From positions 1 through 64,000 of the forward strand of contig NZ_CP084473.1 in NCBI RefSeq assembly GCF_020405225.1: a DNA stretch of 64,000 nt, in the 5' to 3' direction. This document shows, one piece after another, positions 52,002-60,809 of this stretch. The stretch's first letter is position 1. Every line of letters begins with the position of its first letter. The notes below the pieces were generated by a model. That model worked only from the letters and a program-made list of their open reading frames with translations. It was not told the origin of the DNA and searched no databases. The translations under genes and the position numbers were made by a program. This DNA comes from Natrinema sp. DC36 (GTDB lineage Archaea > Halobacteriota > Halobacteria > Halobacteriales > Natrialbaceae).

Positions 52002-52385
52002 CTGTATTCAGCACGACTCTGGCAACATCACCGATAGCTGGTAAAAGTGCCAGCGTTAGATACGCATGTCTTGGTATTAGCCTACTCAAAATCGTCTACC
52101 TGAACGAAAGAGGAGAGATTGCCGTAAATGCCCCTAAGGGTGCAGGGCAATTGCGCGGCACGCGCTCTGCGCGCCGCGCAAGTGAAAAATTGAACCGGCC
52201 GATTCGAGACAGTACAACAGCTCTCACCCTCTGGTAGGAGAGGGTGGGACTTCGATAAGAAGTGTTGTCGAGTCTGCTTAGGAGGGTGAGAATTAGACAT
52301 AACCGAGCGGTAAGTACAGGTGCTTATTGAACGCTGGACGGTCTATCAGGACTGAAAGATATCCGGGATCGCGTGCTGAATACAA
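52002..52385. repeat. MITE-like element M2 (384 bp) containing 193-bp repeat copy 3
   Basis: Inverted ends ctgtattcagcacg (left) and cgtgctgaatacaag (right). Inside lies the 193-bp repeat copy 3 at 52129-52321, tgcccctaagggtgcagggc to cggtaagtacaggt. In this copy the hairpin apex is reversed: cgcgctctgcg instead of cgcagagcgcg. No ORF. The wider gap 51725-52666 shows no other feature. Confidence 0.68.
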
Positions 52386-52666
52386 GACGCGAATGTGGCA
52401 CGTGCTGAGAGGCAATCAATGTGGAAGAGTGAATGCCCAGTGCATAGCGTGTACTGCTCACTAATTGGCCAACCAGCGGTACGTTGATCCCCTGTTTAGA
52501 CCAGACATTATCCTACTAAATGAACATACGCGTTTTTCTCTCGTATGCAGTCCATATCTTCTATTATCCGCCACGTAATATTTGAAGGGTAACAATCTGC
52601 CGACATTTTTCAACTTGCTGGTGCTGGCCGAAGTATACTGTCTGTGGGGGCCAACGATATTAATTG

Positions 52667-53419
52667 ATGTCAAGTAAGCCAGATATGATCGCTCCATACG
52701 GGGAGACGGCCAGACACGAAGAGAGTAGGAGGGGCGAGGAGGAAATGGCGACCAGCGATGAGGAGAGAATGACTACTGAGAAGGGGGAATCTCGTTCCCG
52801 TCTAATTGAGGTAGTCACTCTCATCGGCCTTGGTTACGTACTCCGAGATTGGTTTGATTCAGTAAGCAAAAAGGTCCGTTCTGAGGGGGACAGCTCCTCA
52901 AAGCAGGGTCATGGAGTCACTGACACGATCAAAAGTCGTACGTGGGGAATGACCCACGGTGCGGCTGATCAAGCCCAGAAGGGTGGTCAAAAAGTAGCAG
53001 AAAAGACGGAGGGGACGACGGAGAACGTCGCCAACCAAATTAGAAAGTCCAGCGAGGGAGTCAGCGATCAGATCGAAGGGGGAAGCAAACAGATCGGTGA
53101 GATGGTCGAAGAAGGTGGTGAGGAGGCAGGTGAGATGCTCAAAGGGGCGGGTAAGATTCTCGAAGAGGCGGGCAAAAAGCTCGAAGAGGGTGGTGAGGAG
53201 ACCGACGAGATGGTCGAAGAAAGTGGCGAAGAGACAGCTGAGATGGTCGAAGAAGGTGGTGAGGAGACAGCTGAGATGGTCGAAGAAAGTGGCGATGAAG
53301 TAGGCGGGACGCTCCGAGAAGGCAGTGAGAAGACTGGAGAAATGCCCGAAGAAGGGGAAGACGATGGTGGGGACACGAGAGAAAGATGGAGGGACGGCGG
53401 GGAAAAAAAGTCGAAATGA
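52667..53419 (+). CDS. Repeat protein with 11-residue (hendecad) units
   Basis: A 250-residue very acidic protein. Near residue 45 is one hydrophobic stretch (LIEVVTLIGLGYVLRDWF) that may anchor it to the membrane. From about residue 135 to 225 it is made of 11-residue units, such as EMVEESGEETA, EMVEEGGEETA and EMVEESGDEVG, an apolar-polar pattern favouring right-handed coiled coils as in LEA group 3 or apolipoprotein-type helices. The nucleotide units repeat too (gagatggtcgaagaa), so copy number could change by slippage. A desiccation or envelope role is only a guess. Confidence 0.72.
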   Translation: MSSKPDMIAPYGETARHEESRRGEEEMATSDEERMTTEKGESRSRLIEVVTLIGLGYVLRDWFDSVSKKVRSEGDSSSKQGHGVTDTIKSRTWGMTHGAADQAQKGGQKVAEKTEGTTENVANQIRKSSEGVSDQIEGGSKQIGEMVEEGGEEAGEMLKGAGKILEEAGKKLEEGGEETDEMVEESGEETAEMVEEGGEETAEMVEESGDEVGGTLREGSEKTGEMPEEGEDDGGDTRERWRDGGEKKSK

Positions 53420-53848
53420 GTGATGAGGAAAGAATAGTAGAATTTATCCGTCAGACTATATTAAAATAGGAAACTCCCGAGATGTCGATATATCGGAGTT
53501 GATTCACCCGAAAAATCACATTCGGACAGACGTAAGATCGAGTAGTAACACCGGAACAAGCTGGTAATACACGCATCCCTGTACTTGCCGCGAGGTCCAT
53601 ACAGATTTTATCTGAATAGAACTCTGAGAACCAGACTTCGATGTAACTGCCTGTCCTCGCCTGTTGAGAGAACCGATTTTCCGAATATGAATACGAGCGA
53701 TAATCGACTGTGTTCATATTGTGGCAGCTGTTGTTGAGATCGGGACTTCAACTGCGACAATCGGGACGGTCCCCGGTGCCTTCTTAATAGACAATCGGAG
53801 TTCCCGTTACCGGAAAATTCCACAATTCCCGATTCATGTTCACGAGTA

Positions 53849-54040
53849 TGCCCCTAAGGGGGCAGGGCAATTGCGCGGCGCGCAGAGCGCGCGCCACGCT
53901 CGCGAAAAGCCAAACTGACCGATTCGGGACAGTACAACGGTGCTGCGCCATCAGGAGGGGAGGATGGGACCTTGATAACGAGTCTTGTCAAGTCCGCTTA
54001 CGAGGGAAGAGATCAGGCTATGACCGAGCGGTAAGTACAG
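53849..54040 (+). repeat. 193-bp dispersed repeat with GC hairpin, copy 4
   Basis: Starts tgcccctaagggggcagggc; hairpin gcgcggcgcgcagagcgcgc; ends gagcggtaagtacag. Closest by eye to copy 1 (25447). There is no tgtattcagcac terminus around it, so the repeat can occur outside the M2-type element. The gap 53420-54295 holds no gene otherwise. Confidence 0.72.
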
Positions 54041-54295
54041 TAAATTGATGTAACGCTGCGAAGCCAACAACTCCACCAGAACCATTCGAGATGCAGAGAC
54101 AGCACGATTCTCAAGCGGCACTCCCAGTTCATCGCCATGCATGGGCAGAGTACCCGTGATTTGGAAAGATCTACATTCGGCTTCTTCACGTGGTGGTATT
54201 GGAACCCTCTGACGATCCCAATAAAGCTAGCATTTCGGTCTTTGCCCCACAAAGGATCAACTTCAATATGTGTATCCGGCGATAAGGAAGAACTG

Positions 54296-54928
54296 ATGAC
54301 GGAAGATACGACCCAAGACTTCCCCGCAAGCAAAGCAGCACAAGCGCTCTCAAAGATTGAGGGATATGACGAAACTCTGACCGCACGCGTGTTTGGATTG
54401 AACCTCATGGTGTTTGCGCTGGCGATCGCAGCGATTCCGATCTCCTATACGGCGGCCGACCCGTGGCTCTCCACACTCGAAAACGGCTCACTGGCACTTT
54501 CGATCCTCTGGCTCCCATGGATCGCTGGCGCAGTCGTCATCACGACAATGCTCTGGTCCACCCACTCGATCACACTCGGTCAGGACCACAATTCACTCGG
54601 CGGAGGCGCCCTCGGAATCGGATTCACCATCCTGTTCTTCGCGATCGCAGCTGGCGTCTCCCTCATCCTTGGCTCTGGGGCAAGCATCTACATCGTCATG
54701 GGAATCTCTGGTGGCATTTTCACAGTCATCATCGGCGTCGTCTACTCTCTCCTGCACAACACGAGATGGATGCTGACACCGATGGTATTGGCTGGCATCG
54801 TGATCCTCCTCGCAAGCATCGTGATTCACCAGGCAGATGTCTCTGTCACCGGAGAAGGCTTTTCCCTCGGATTTATTCAGGGAGCCGCGTATTTTGTCAC
54901 CGGCTGGATCATCACGTATCGAGGATAA
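54296..54928 (+). CDS. Membrane protein, about six TM helices
   Basis: A 210-residue protein. After a soluble start (ASKAAQALSKIEGYDETLTA) come hydrophobic helices at about residues 34-53, 64-84, 100-122, 126-146, 152-170 and 186-205. ATG 54296 excludes an unlikely 53-residue extension. It is followed two bases later by a winged-helix regulator, a frequent haloarchaeal pairing of a membrane protein with its own regulator. Function unknown. Confidence 0.75.
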   Translation: MTEDTTQDFPASKAAQALSKIEGYDETLTARVFGLNLMVFALAIAAIPISYTAADPWLSTLENGSLALSILWLPWIAGAVVITTMLWSTHSITLGQDHNSLGGGALGIGFTILFFAIAAGVSLILGSGASIYIVMGISGGIFTVIIGVVYSLLHNTRWMLTPMVLAGIVILLASIVIHQADVSVTGEGFSLGFIQGAAYFVTGWIITYRG

Positions 54929-54930
54929 CA

Positions 54931-55254
54931 ATGGATCTCCCATCGGATCTCAAACTCATCCATCAACCAACTCGACTCCGAATCATGGGGGTTCTATACA
55001 AACACAGAGACGTCTCGTACACTCGCGTCCGAGATCATCTGGATCTCACGGATGGGAATCTCGCCTCACATGCAGAGAAACTTGAGCAGGCAGGATATGT
55101 CGAGGATCGACGCGCGTGGGCTCAAAATGGCTTCGAAACGCGCTACCATATCACGAAAGCCGGAGTGACTGCATTCAAAACATACCTCCAAGAACTAAGC
55201 GGATTCGTAGATGAACACGAAACAGCGTATCGACCAAACGATGACACGAAGTAA
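54931..55254 (+). CDS. Winged-helix transcriptional regulator
   Basis: A 107-residue protein: DLPSDLKLIHQPTRLRIMGV, then VSYTRVRDHLDLTDGNLASH (HTH: the DLTDGNLASH turn and recognition helix) and the wing FETRYHITKAGVTAFKTYLQ. This is the wHTH-34/MarR-like type that typically has LxLTxGNLSxHLxxLExAG. Its ATG lies 2 nt after the stop of the membrane-protein gene, so both are one operon. Confidence 0.9.
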   Translation: MDLPSDLKLIHQPTRLRIMGVLYKHRDVSYTRVRDHLDLTDGNLASHAEKLEQAGYVEDRRAWAQNGFETRYHITKAGVTAFKTYLQELSGFVDEHETAYRPNDDTK

Positions 55255-55383
55255 CCCTTACTGATTCTCCACGGGGATTCAACATTATCCCATTGGACGG
55301 TTCGCTTATTGTTGGTGGATAGAGAGGATGAATGCAGCAGACAGCCATAGTAACCCGCGACTGGAAAGTGATTGATTCGCACT

Positions 55384-56035
55384 GTGTATTCAGCACGGCT
55401 TTACTGACATCCTCGCTGGCTGATAGAAGTGCCAGCGTGAGATTTGCACACGTAGTTATCGCGACGTTCAGTCAACCTCCGAGTGAATAGAAGATGGAAA
55501 CCACTATTCCGATTCAATTGCCTGGGGTCGCACGTCGACAAATCCCATTCCCCGAACATGCACACGTGACGCGAACCCTCGTGTGCATATCTCGAGTCGT
55601 TCGGTCGTTTGAGACCGCGTTTGTCTCTGGATGACCGACACGTTCCACCTGTTTTGGGCCGAAATGGGCCGTCCAGTGAGCCGAAAAAACGAGGATTTCG
55701 GGGGTCGTGTGTGCGAGTATGCGAATTAGAACCGACAGCGACTATGCGTACCGACGTGACGCGATCGAACGCGCAGCCGACTTCTACGACTGTAACAAGA
55801 CGAAAGCCGTGGTGAGCGCTTGCGATGACGTACCGAAGTTCGTCCAGGCGTCACGCCAGGTCCTCGAGCGCGACGACCTTTCGCTCGAGCAGCGCCGGGA
55901 GATCGCCGAAACGCTCTCGACTCGAGCAGTGGCTTTCGAGATCACTACTGAGATTGTTACTGAAACGGAATAGTAAGGATCGACTCTGGTGAAACCCTCA
56001 ATCAGTGATAGATTTCAACATGAGTGCTGAATAGA
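55384..56035. repeat. Possible 650-bp MITE-like element M3 carrying a small gene
   Basis: Left end gtgtattcagcacggcttta, then the M-family interior gaagtgccagcgtgagattt and gcacacgtagttatcg; right end gagtgctgaatagag. Between them lies the small ORF at 55719. If the ends belong together, this is a gene-carrying non-autonomous element; if not, two solo ends flank an ordinary gene. IS copy C sits right behind the right end. Confidence 0.45.
55719..55973 (+). CDS. Small haloarchaeal protein (DUF7692-like)
   Basis: An 84-residue protein: MRIRTDSDYAYRRDAIERAA, DFYDCNKTKAVVSACDDVPK, then RDDLSLEQRREIAETLSTRA. I recognise the RxDAIERAADFYxCNKTxAV pattern as a common small haloarchaeal family; it resembles an RHH/helical DNA-binding protein. 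ATG 55719 follows gtgcgagt and excludes four upstream residues. Confidence 0.72.
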   Translation: MRIRTDSDYAYRRDAIERAADFYDCNKTKAVVSACDDVPKFVQASRQVLERDDLSLEQRREIAETLSTRAVAFEITTEIVTETE

Positions 56036-56042
56036 GGGCGCA

Positions 56043-56975
56043 GGCCGTGTTTAGACGACGGTCAATTGGTATCTCGACCGGGATTATGTGGAATTGAGTG
56101 AGGAAGCGACGAGTATGACGTCACAACTCGCCCGTTTTACCGACCGATGCGTCGATTTGTCCCAGAACGCGGTCATAGGCGAGCCAGCACCGGCGATCGA
56201 GAAGGGTGACGGCGGTTACGCTGACTGGGTGATCGTCTCGATTCACTGTCTCAGAGAGTATTTGAACCAGCCCTACCGCCGGTTGCTCGATATTCTGTAC
56301 GAAATGCCCGGAATCGTCGCTAAACTCGGTCTTGCGGTGGATCAGCTGCCGGATTTCACGACCGTCTGTACGCGGAAACAAGATCTCAAAATGCGGATCT
56401 GGCGGGTGTTGCTTCGGTTGTCTGTCTCACTCCACGAACTCGGCGACGTTCAGGCAATCGACGCAACTGGGTTCAAACGCCATCAAGCCAGTCGTCACTA
56501 CGTCCTCCGTGTCGGATACAATTTTGACGATATCAAGACGACGGCGCTCGTCGATTGCGATACGAGCGTTATCCTCGACATTCATTGCTCGATGAAACAA
56601 CCCCATGACACCCACGTTGGACGGCAGGTACTCACGAGAAATTTGGCACAGTTAACCACAATCACAGCCGACAAAAGCTACGACTGGGACGCGCTCCGGC
56701 ACGAACTCAGGGATGCTGGCATCCGCCCAGTAATCAAACATCGTGAGTTCTATGGACTTGACAAAGCGCACAACGCTCGCCACGACGAGAACGTCTATCA
56801 CCGCCGCTCGATCGTCGAAGCGATCTTCTTCGCATTGAAACATCGGTTTGGCGAGACGTTGCGGGCGAGAACGTGATTTGGACAGTTCAGAGAACTCGTC
56901 CTAAAGGCCGCCGTCAGAAACATCGAGCAAGCCGTGAGGTTCTAACACCACTAATCTCACGCGTCTAAACAAGCC
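56043..56975 (+). mobile_element. Degraded IS (relative of copies A and B), copy C
   Basis: Left end ggccgtgtttagacgac, right end gcgtctaaacaagcc, both close to the ends of the 979-bp IS. No exact target duplication remains. It is preceded by gtgctgaata as in copies A and B. Confidence 0.75.
56088..56945 (+). pseudogene. IS5-family transposase, nonsense-truncated
   Basis: Homologous over its length to the 29431 transposase (LREYLNQPYRRLLDILYEMP, AIDATGFKRHQAS, HCSMKQPHDTHVG). A TGA at 56874-56876 replaces TGG in RARTWFGQFREL; the frame then continues as FGQFRELVLKAAVRNIEQAV to TAA 56943. The second catalytic segment reads ITADKSYDWDA with Ser for the usual Gly. The start used is the track start; the first residues differ from copies A and B. 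Confidence 0.85.
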
Positions 56976-57083
56976 CGATCGCCCACGTTCACCACTCGGA
57001 CGTAATCAAACTGGTATCGACACCAAGTGAAGAGACAGGTCAAAGTATTAACAGCAATCGGAGCCGCACACTGCCGCATAGAG

Positions 57084-57994
57084 ATGCTCAGCGATTACCG
57101 CCGAATCGGAATCAGCGAGACACTTCACGGGTTGGCACAGGACCCGGTTCTCGTCCGTTTTGCGCTGTTGACCCAGCTCGGCGATGTCTGGTTTCTCTTT
57201 TTGTTGGGCGGCGTACACTATGTCGTCGGCGACAAGTTCCTGCAGTGGGGGATCGACCGGCGACGTGGTCTGTTCGTTCTCGGACTCTTACTGACCTACG
57301 TTACTCTCGTCGGAGTGCTAAGCAGACTTTCATGGTCCCGCGACCGTCGGGAGCGGGTACCCCGCCGGACATTCAATGGATTCCGTCTGCCCTTCAAGGG
57401 ATGTTCGCTAGCATTTCGACGGGAGGGGGGTATGGGTTTCCAAGCGGCCACGCCCTCGGGAGTACGCTGGTGTGGGGTGGATTCGCGCTCGTTATCGGAA
57501 AAATAAACTTTCGCATGCGTGGCTCGCCCTTGCGGGCGTCGTAATTGTCTCGCTTTCGAGAGTCATCTTGGGGTTCACTACCTCGTTGACGTCATAGTCG
57601 GAGCCGTCATCGGGATAGTAGTTCTGGGAGCACTCTACAAGGTCACTGATCACGGTACTGCCCCTGGCCGGGTACTCGTGTTCGCCGTGGGTATCGGAAT
57701 GCTAGGATTGATTCACGGAGTTACCTTCGATAGCGTAGCTGCAGTCGGGAGCGCTGTTGGTGCGTGGCTCGCTTGGCGTGCTGTCGGTGATTTGATGCCA
57801 GCTCACCCATCGAATCGCCCAGAGGTTGTTGCAGGTCTCGCCGTTTTCGGACTCGCAGGGGCTTCTTCGCGCTCTTGTATTCCCTCAAACCGTCGTTGCT
57901 GGTCACGTTTTTCGGCGCTACTATTGCCGTCAGCGGTGTTGTTGGTGCACCGCTGGTTGGTAATCGACTCGTCGAGCAGTCGAGAGAACAGTAG
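57084..57994 (+). pseudogene. PAP2-family phosphatase, multiply frameshifted
   Basis: Pieces in three frames reconstruct a paralogue of the protein at 26242: ETLHGLAQDPVLVRFALLTQ, GIDRRRGLFVLGLLLTYVTL, then FMVPRPSGAGTPPDI, then FPSGHALGSTLVWGGFALVI, then VSLSRVILG, VHYLVDVIVGAVIGIVVLGA and a shifted end TIAVSGVVGAPLVGNRLVEQ. At least four indels occur. All catalytic residues can still be read, so decay is recent. Confidence 0.88.
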
Positions 57995-58249
57995 ACTTAT
58001 TCGACGCTTCGTGATCCCGTCAGTTCACCCCGAGTAAAACGTTCGTGCTGATCTCATACTCTGTAGTGAGCGTGTGTTTCACGCAAAAACACATCTGAAA
58101 GATGTGATCCCAACAGAGCCGTCTTTTTGGCTCTGGTGGATCACTAGACAGCGTCGACTTTCAGTGCGAGATCACACGGCTCAGAGCATTTCGTTGGAAA
58201 GATTCTCGCTATAAACTCGAGCGATCCGTGGAATTAGAGCGATTGGAGG
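57995..58249. other. Intergenic region with a hairpin
   Basis: No gene. agagccgtctttttggctct near 58113-58132 is a stem-loop followed by no clear T-run, possibly a terminator or repeat remnant. Confidence 0.35.
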
Positions 58250-58335
58250 CTATAGTAGCCACTGAAAGTCAATGCGCACCTGATCGCACGACAGCTGTAC
58301 CATCAGCGTGTAAATCGTTTCAGTGGCTACTATAG
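58250..58335. repeat. 86-bp MITE with perfect 18-bp inverted ends
   Basis: The left end ctatagtagccactgaaa and the right end tttcagtggctactatag are exact reverse complements. Interior includes gcacctgatcgcacgacagc. Only 50 bp lie between the ends, so it is non-coding. No target duplication is evident. Confidence 0.82.
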
Positions 58336-58619
58336 TTGAGGGTGCATAAAATACCGAATTCTCTCGCAGTATGGCGATTCACCAAGCCGTCTTTTTTGAA
58401 ATTGAGAGGCCAGAGAACTGTTCAGAAGACCCTTCTAGCGCTGTCATTACTACTCGCAGAGGTTATCATGGTTGTCAATTTGTTCGTTGTGGGTCACCCG
58501 ATGGACAGGCATCGACTCGGTCTCAACCCGTCGGCTGTCGACGGACCAGATTCTCCCTCCTGGTGTAGCCGCCAATAGCTCACGTCTTCCGGTCGTGACG
58601 ATTCGCGCAAATACCCGTC
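58336..58619. other. Intergenic region, no convincing gene
   Basis: About 280 bp. Open frames at 58336-58578 lack a credible start or composition; a hydrophobic run (LLALSLLLAEVIMVVNLFVV) suggests a possible membrane-protein fragment. Confidence 0.3.
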
Positions 58620-59228
58620 TTAGAAGAGGGTAATAACCCCGCCAAAGAAGCCGATCGTGACGACGAGTCGACCAATACTACCGACGAACGTCGCGACTGC
58701 GAACTTCAGATAATCTTCTTCGAGGATCGAAAATGTGTAGATCGACAGGGTATCTGGAAAGAAGGGCACACACAGTGCGAGCGCTAAGCCACCGTATCCA
58801 TACTGCCGAGCGAGCGTCATCGTCCGCCGTTCCGACCACTTGAGAATATCGAACCGAGAGCGACGTAACCACTGAACGACGGGTCCCGCTTGTTTCACCT
58901 CCTGACCGAGATGGAACGCAACGAGACTGCCAACGACCTTCCCCGTCGCGCTCACGACCATGATGACTCCCAGCTGAGTCCAGAGAGGCAGCCCGAGATC
59001 GAGCGGTGCCGCAAGCACAACCTCACTCGGGCCGGGAAGCGCGAACGCAATCAAAAACGAGTAGACAAAAATGATCCCTAATCCTGGCCAGCCCGTCGCA
59101 CTATCAATGGCAGCGTGACCGTACTCCATTAGTACTGCTGTAACCTCACTCAATGAGATGTAGAGGGGGCGTGGGTTCGAAGAAAATCGGTTCACAACGG
59201 TGAGTGCCGGATACATCTGGTTACTCAT
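58620..59228 (-). CDS. DedA/VTT-like membrane protein
   Basis: A 202-residue protein with four or five TM helices. The segment IIFVYSFLIAFALPGPSEVV followed by VSATGKVVGSLVAFHLGQEV resembles the conserved re-entrant region of SNARE-associated/DedA (VTT) proteins, and YGYGGLALALCVPFFPDTLS is near the usual R-x3-P-like region. These act as lipid or ion transporters/scramblases. ATG 59228 overlaps the stop of the CBS protein upstream by 8 nt, so the two are coupled. Confidence 0.75.
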   Translation of the reverse strand: MSNQMYPALTVVNRFSSNPRPLYISLSEVTAVLMEYGHAAIDSATGWPGLGIIFVYSFLIAFALPGPSEVVLAAPLDLGLPLWTQLGVIMVVSATGKVVGSLVAFHLGQEVKQAGPVVQWLRRSRFDILKWSERRTMTLARQYGYGGLALALCVPFFPDTLSIYTFSILEEDYLKFAVATFVGSIGRLVVTIGFFGGVITLF

Positions 59229-60630
59229 CGGTCGAAAGCTCGTCGGACATCTCTTCTCGGAATTCGGTCCCGTCACGCGACTGGTTATCCGCCATTCCAG
59301 TTTGAATCCGAACCTGCGTTATGCGGGTCTCATCGACTGATTCGACCCGCAGTCGAACCACGTCACAGTCGAACGTTTCTCCCTGCTCGACTAACCGACC
59401 TGCTCGATTGAACAGGAGCCCTGCTATCGTCTCGAACTCTTCACCATCTGGCAGATCAAGTTCAAGTGTTTCGTTGACCTCCGCAATGGCGACATCTCCG
59501 CGAACGAGCGCTGTCGAGTCATCAAGTTCCGTAATCGGTGCCTGTTCCCGCCCTTCGAGGATTTCTCCGACGATTTCCTCCGTGAGGTCCTCGACCGTTA
59601 CGAGTCCTTCCGTCGTCCCGAATTCGTCGATGATCACCGCCATCTGCGTTCGCGATATCTGCATCTCTTCGAGGAGTTCGTCAACGGACTTGCTCTCTGG
59701 CACATGCTGGGGCGGGTCAAGGAATTCAAGATCGCCAACGAGAGTGTCGCCGGGTGTGCCACGTTGTTGGGCACGGGCGAGTTCGTGTATATCTGCAGTT
59801 CCGACGATATTATCGAGCGTTTCTGTGTAGACGGGGAGTCGACGGTGGCCGCTTTCGAGACATCTGGTGATCGCATCGTGGAGTGTATCTGTCTTCTCGA
59901 TTCCAACGATGTCCAACCGTGGGGTCATGACTTCCTTGGCGATCGTACTTCGAAACCGGAAGATGCGCTGGAACATCTCTCGTTCGTCTTCGTCGATGAC
60001 ACCCTCGCGTTCACCGGACCGGATCATCTCCTGAATCTCGTCGCGGGTTACGTACGAGTCCTCGATCGCTGCACGTCCGCCCGTCACGCGATTGACGAGC
60101 CGTGTGAGATGGTCGAACACGATGACTAGTGGGAATAAGACGTGTTCGGCGAGTTTGAGCGGGCGTGCAATCCGGAGCGCCCACGTCTCCGTGTTCTCGA
60201 CAGCGTACGATTTCGGTGCACTTTCGCCGAATAGCAGGACGATAGCAGTGATCCCGAAGGTAGAGATGAGCACCGCTGGACCAAGGTCGAAGTAGAAGCC
60301 GACGATGGCGGTCGATATCGAGGACATCGCGATGTTGACGAGGTTATTGCCTACGAGAATCGTCACGAGTAGCCGGTGGGGGTTCGACTTGAGGGCTGCA
60401 ACCGTGTCCGCACCGGGCGTTCCCTGCTCAACGAGGGCGTCGATACGATGCTTGGCGAGCGAGAACAACGCAATTTCAGACGACGAGAAGAACGCAGACA
60501 GACCGAGGAGAACAAGGAGAACCGCAGCGCCGATAAGTGTGATCGACGTTTCCGAGTAGAGTCCGTCAACGCTGATTGCAAGAAGGGAGCGCAAAGAAGT
60601 GGTCTCAAGCGGAGCGGCGGACAGAATCAT
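59221..60630 (-). CDS. CNNM/CorB-type membrane protein with CBS pair
   Basis: A 469-residue hemolysin-type (DUF21) protein. N-terminal domain: LLVLLGLSAFFSSSEIALFS, with HRIDALVEQGTPGA and NLVNIAMSSISTAIVG, four TM segments to about residue 190. Then VMTPRLDIVGIEKTDTLHDA and VIIDEFGTTEGLVTVEDLTE form two CBS repeats (about residues 235-360) that bind adenine nucleotides, and the CorC_HlyC domain ends near 435. Family members mediate or regulate Mg2+ (or Co2+) efflux. It is followed by the DedA-like gene in the same operon. Confidence 0.93.
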   Translation of the reverse strand: MILSAAPLETTSLRSLLAISVDGLYSETSITLIGAAVLLVLLGLSAFFSSSEIALFSLAKHRIDALVEQGTPGADTVAALKSNPHRLLVTILVGNNLVNIAMSSISTAIVGFYFDLGPAVLISTFGITAIVLLFGESAPKSYAVENTETWALRIARPLKLAEHVLFPLVIVFDHLTRLVNRVTGGRAAIEDSYVTRDEIQEMIRSGEREGVIDEDEREMFQRIFRFRSTIAKEVMTPRLDIVGIEKTDTLHDAITRCLESGHRRLPVYTETLDNIVGTADIHELARAQQRGTPGDTLVGDLEFLDPPQHVPESKSVDELLEEMQISRTQMAVIIDEFGTTEGLVTVEDLTEEIVGEILEGREQAPITELDDSTALVRGDVAIAEVNETLELDLPDGEEFETIAGLLFNRAGRLVEQGETFDCDVVRLRVESVDETRITQVRIQTGMADNQSRDGTEFREEMSDELSTDE

Positions 60631-60809
60631 TTACTACTATATGTCCTTGTTTAAGAAGCTGCTATAGGCTTTTTGATGGGTCTCGTTGGTTCCGTGTGAA
60701 GCATCCAAGTGGGCGATGATCATTCGGTGTTAGTACGAAAGGTAACTCGACAGGACTCGTCGTGGAAACACCTTAGAAAGTACTCTCTGTATAACCCCAT
60801 ACTGAGAGT

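Noticed and set aside
58108-58140. Hairpin agagccgtctttttggctct as a gene terminator
   Set aside because: It follows only a pseudogene and lacks a clear downstream T-run; kept as an unassigned hairpin.
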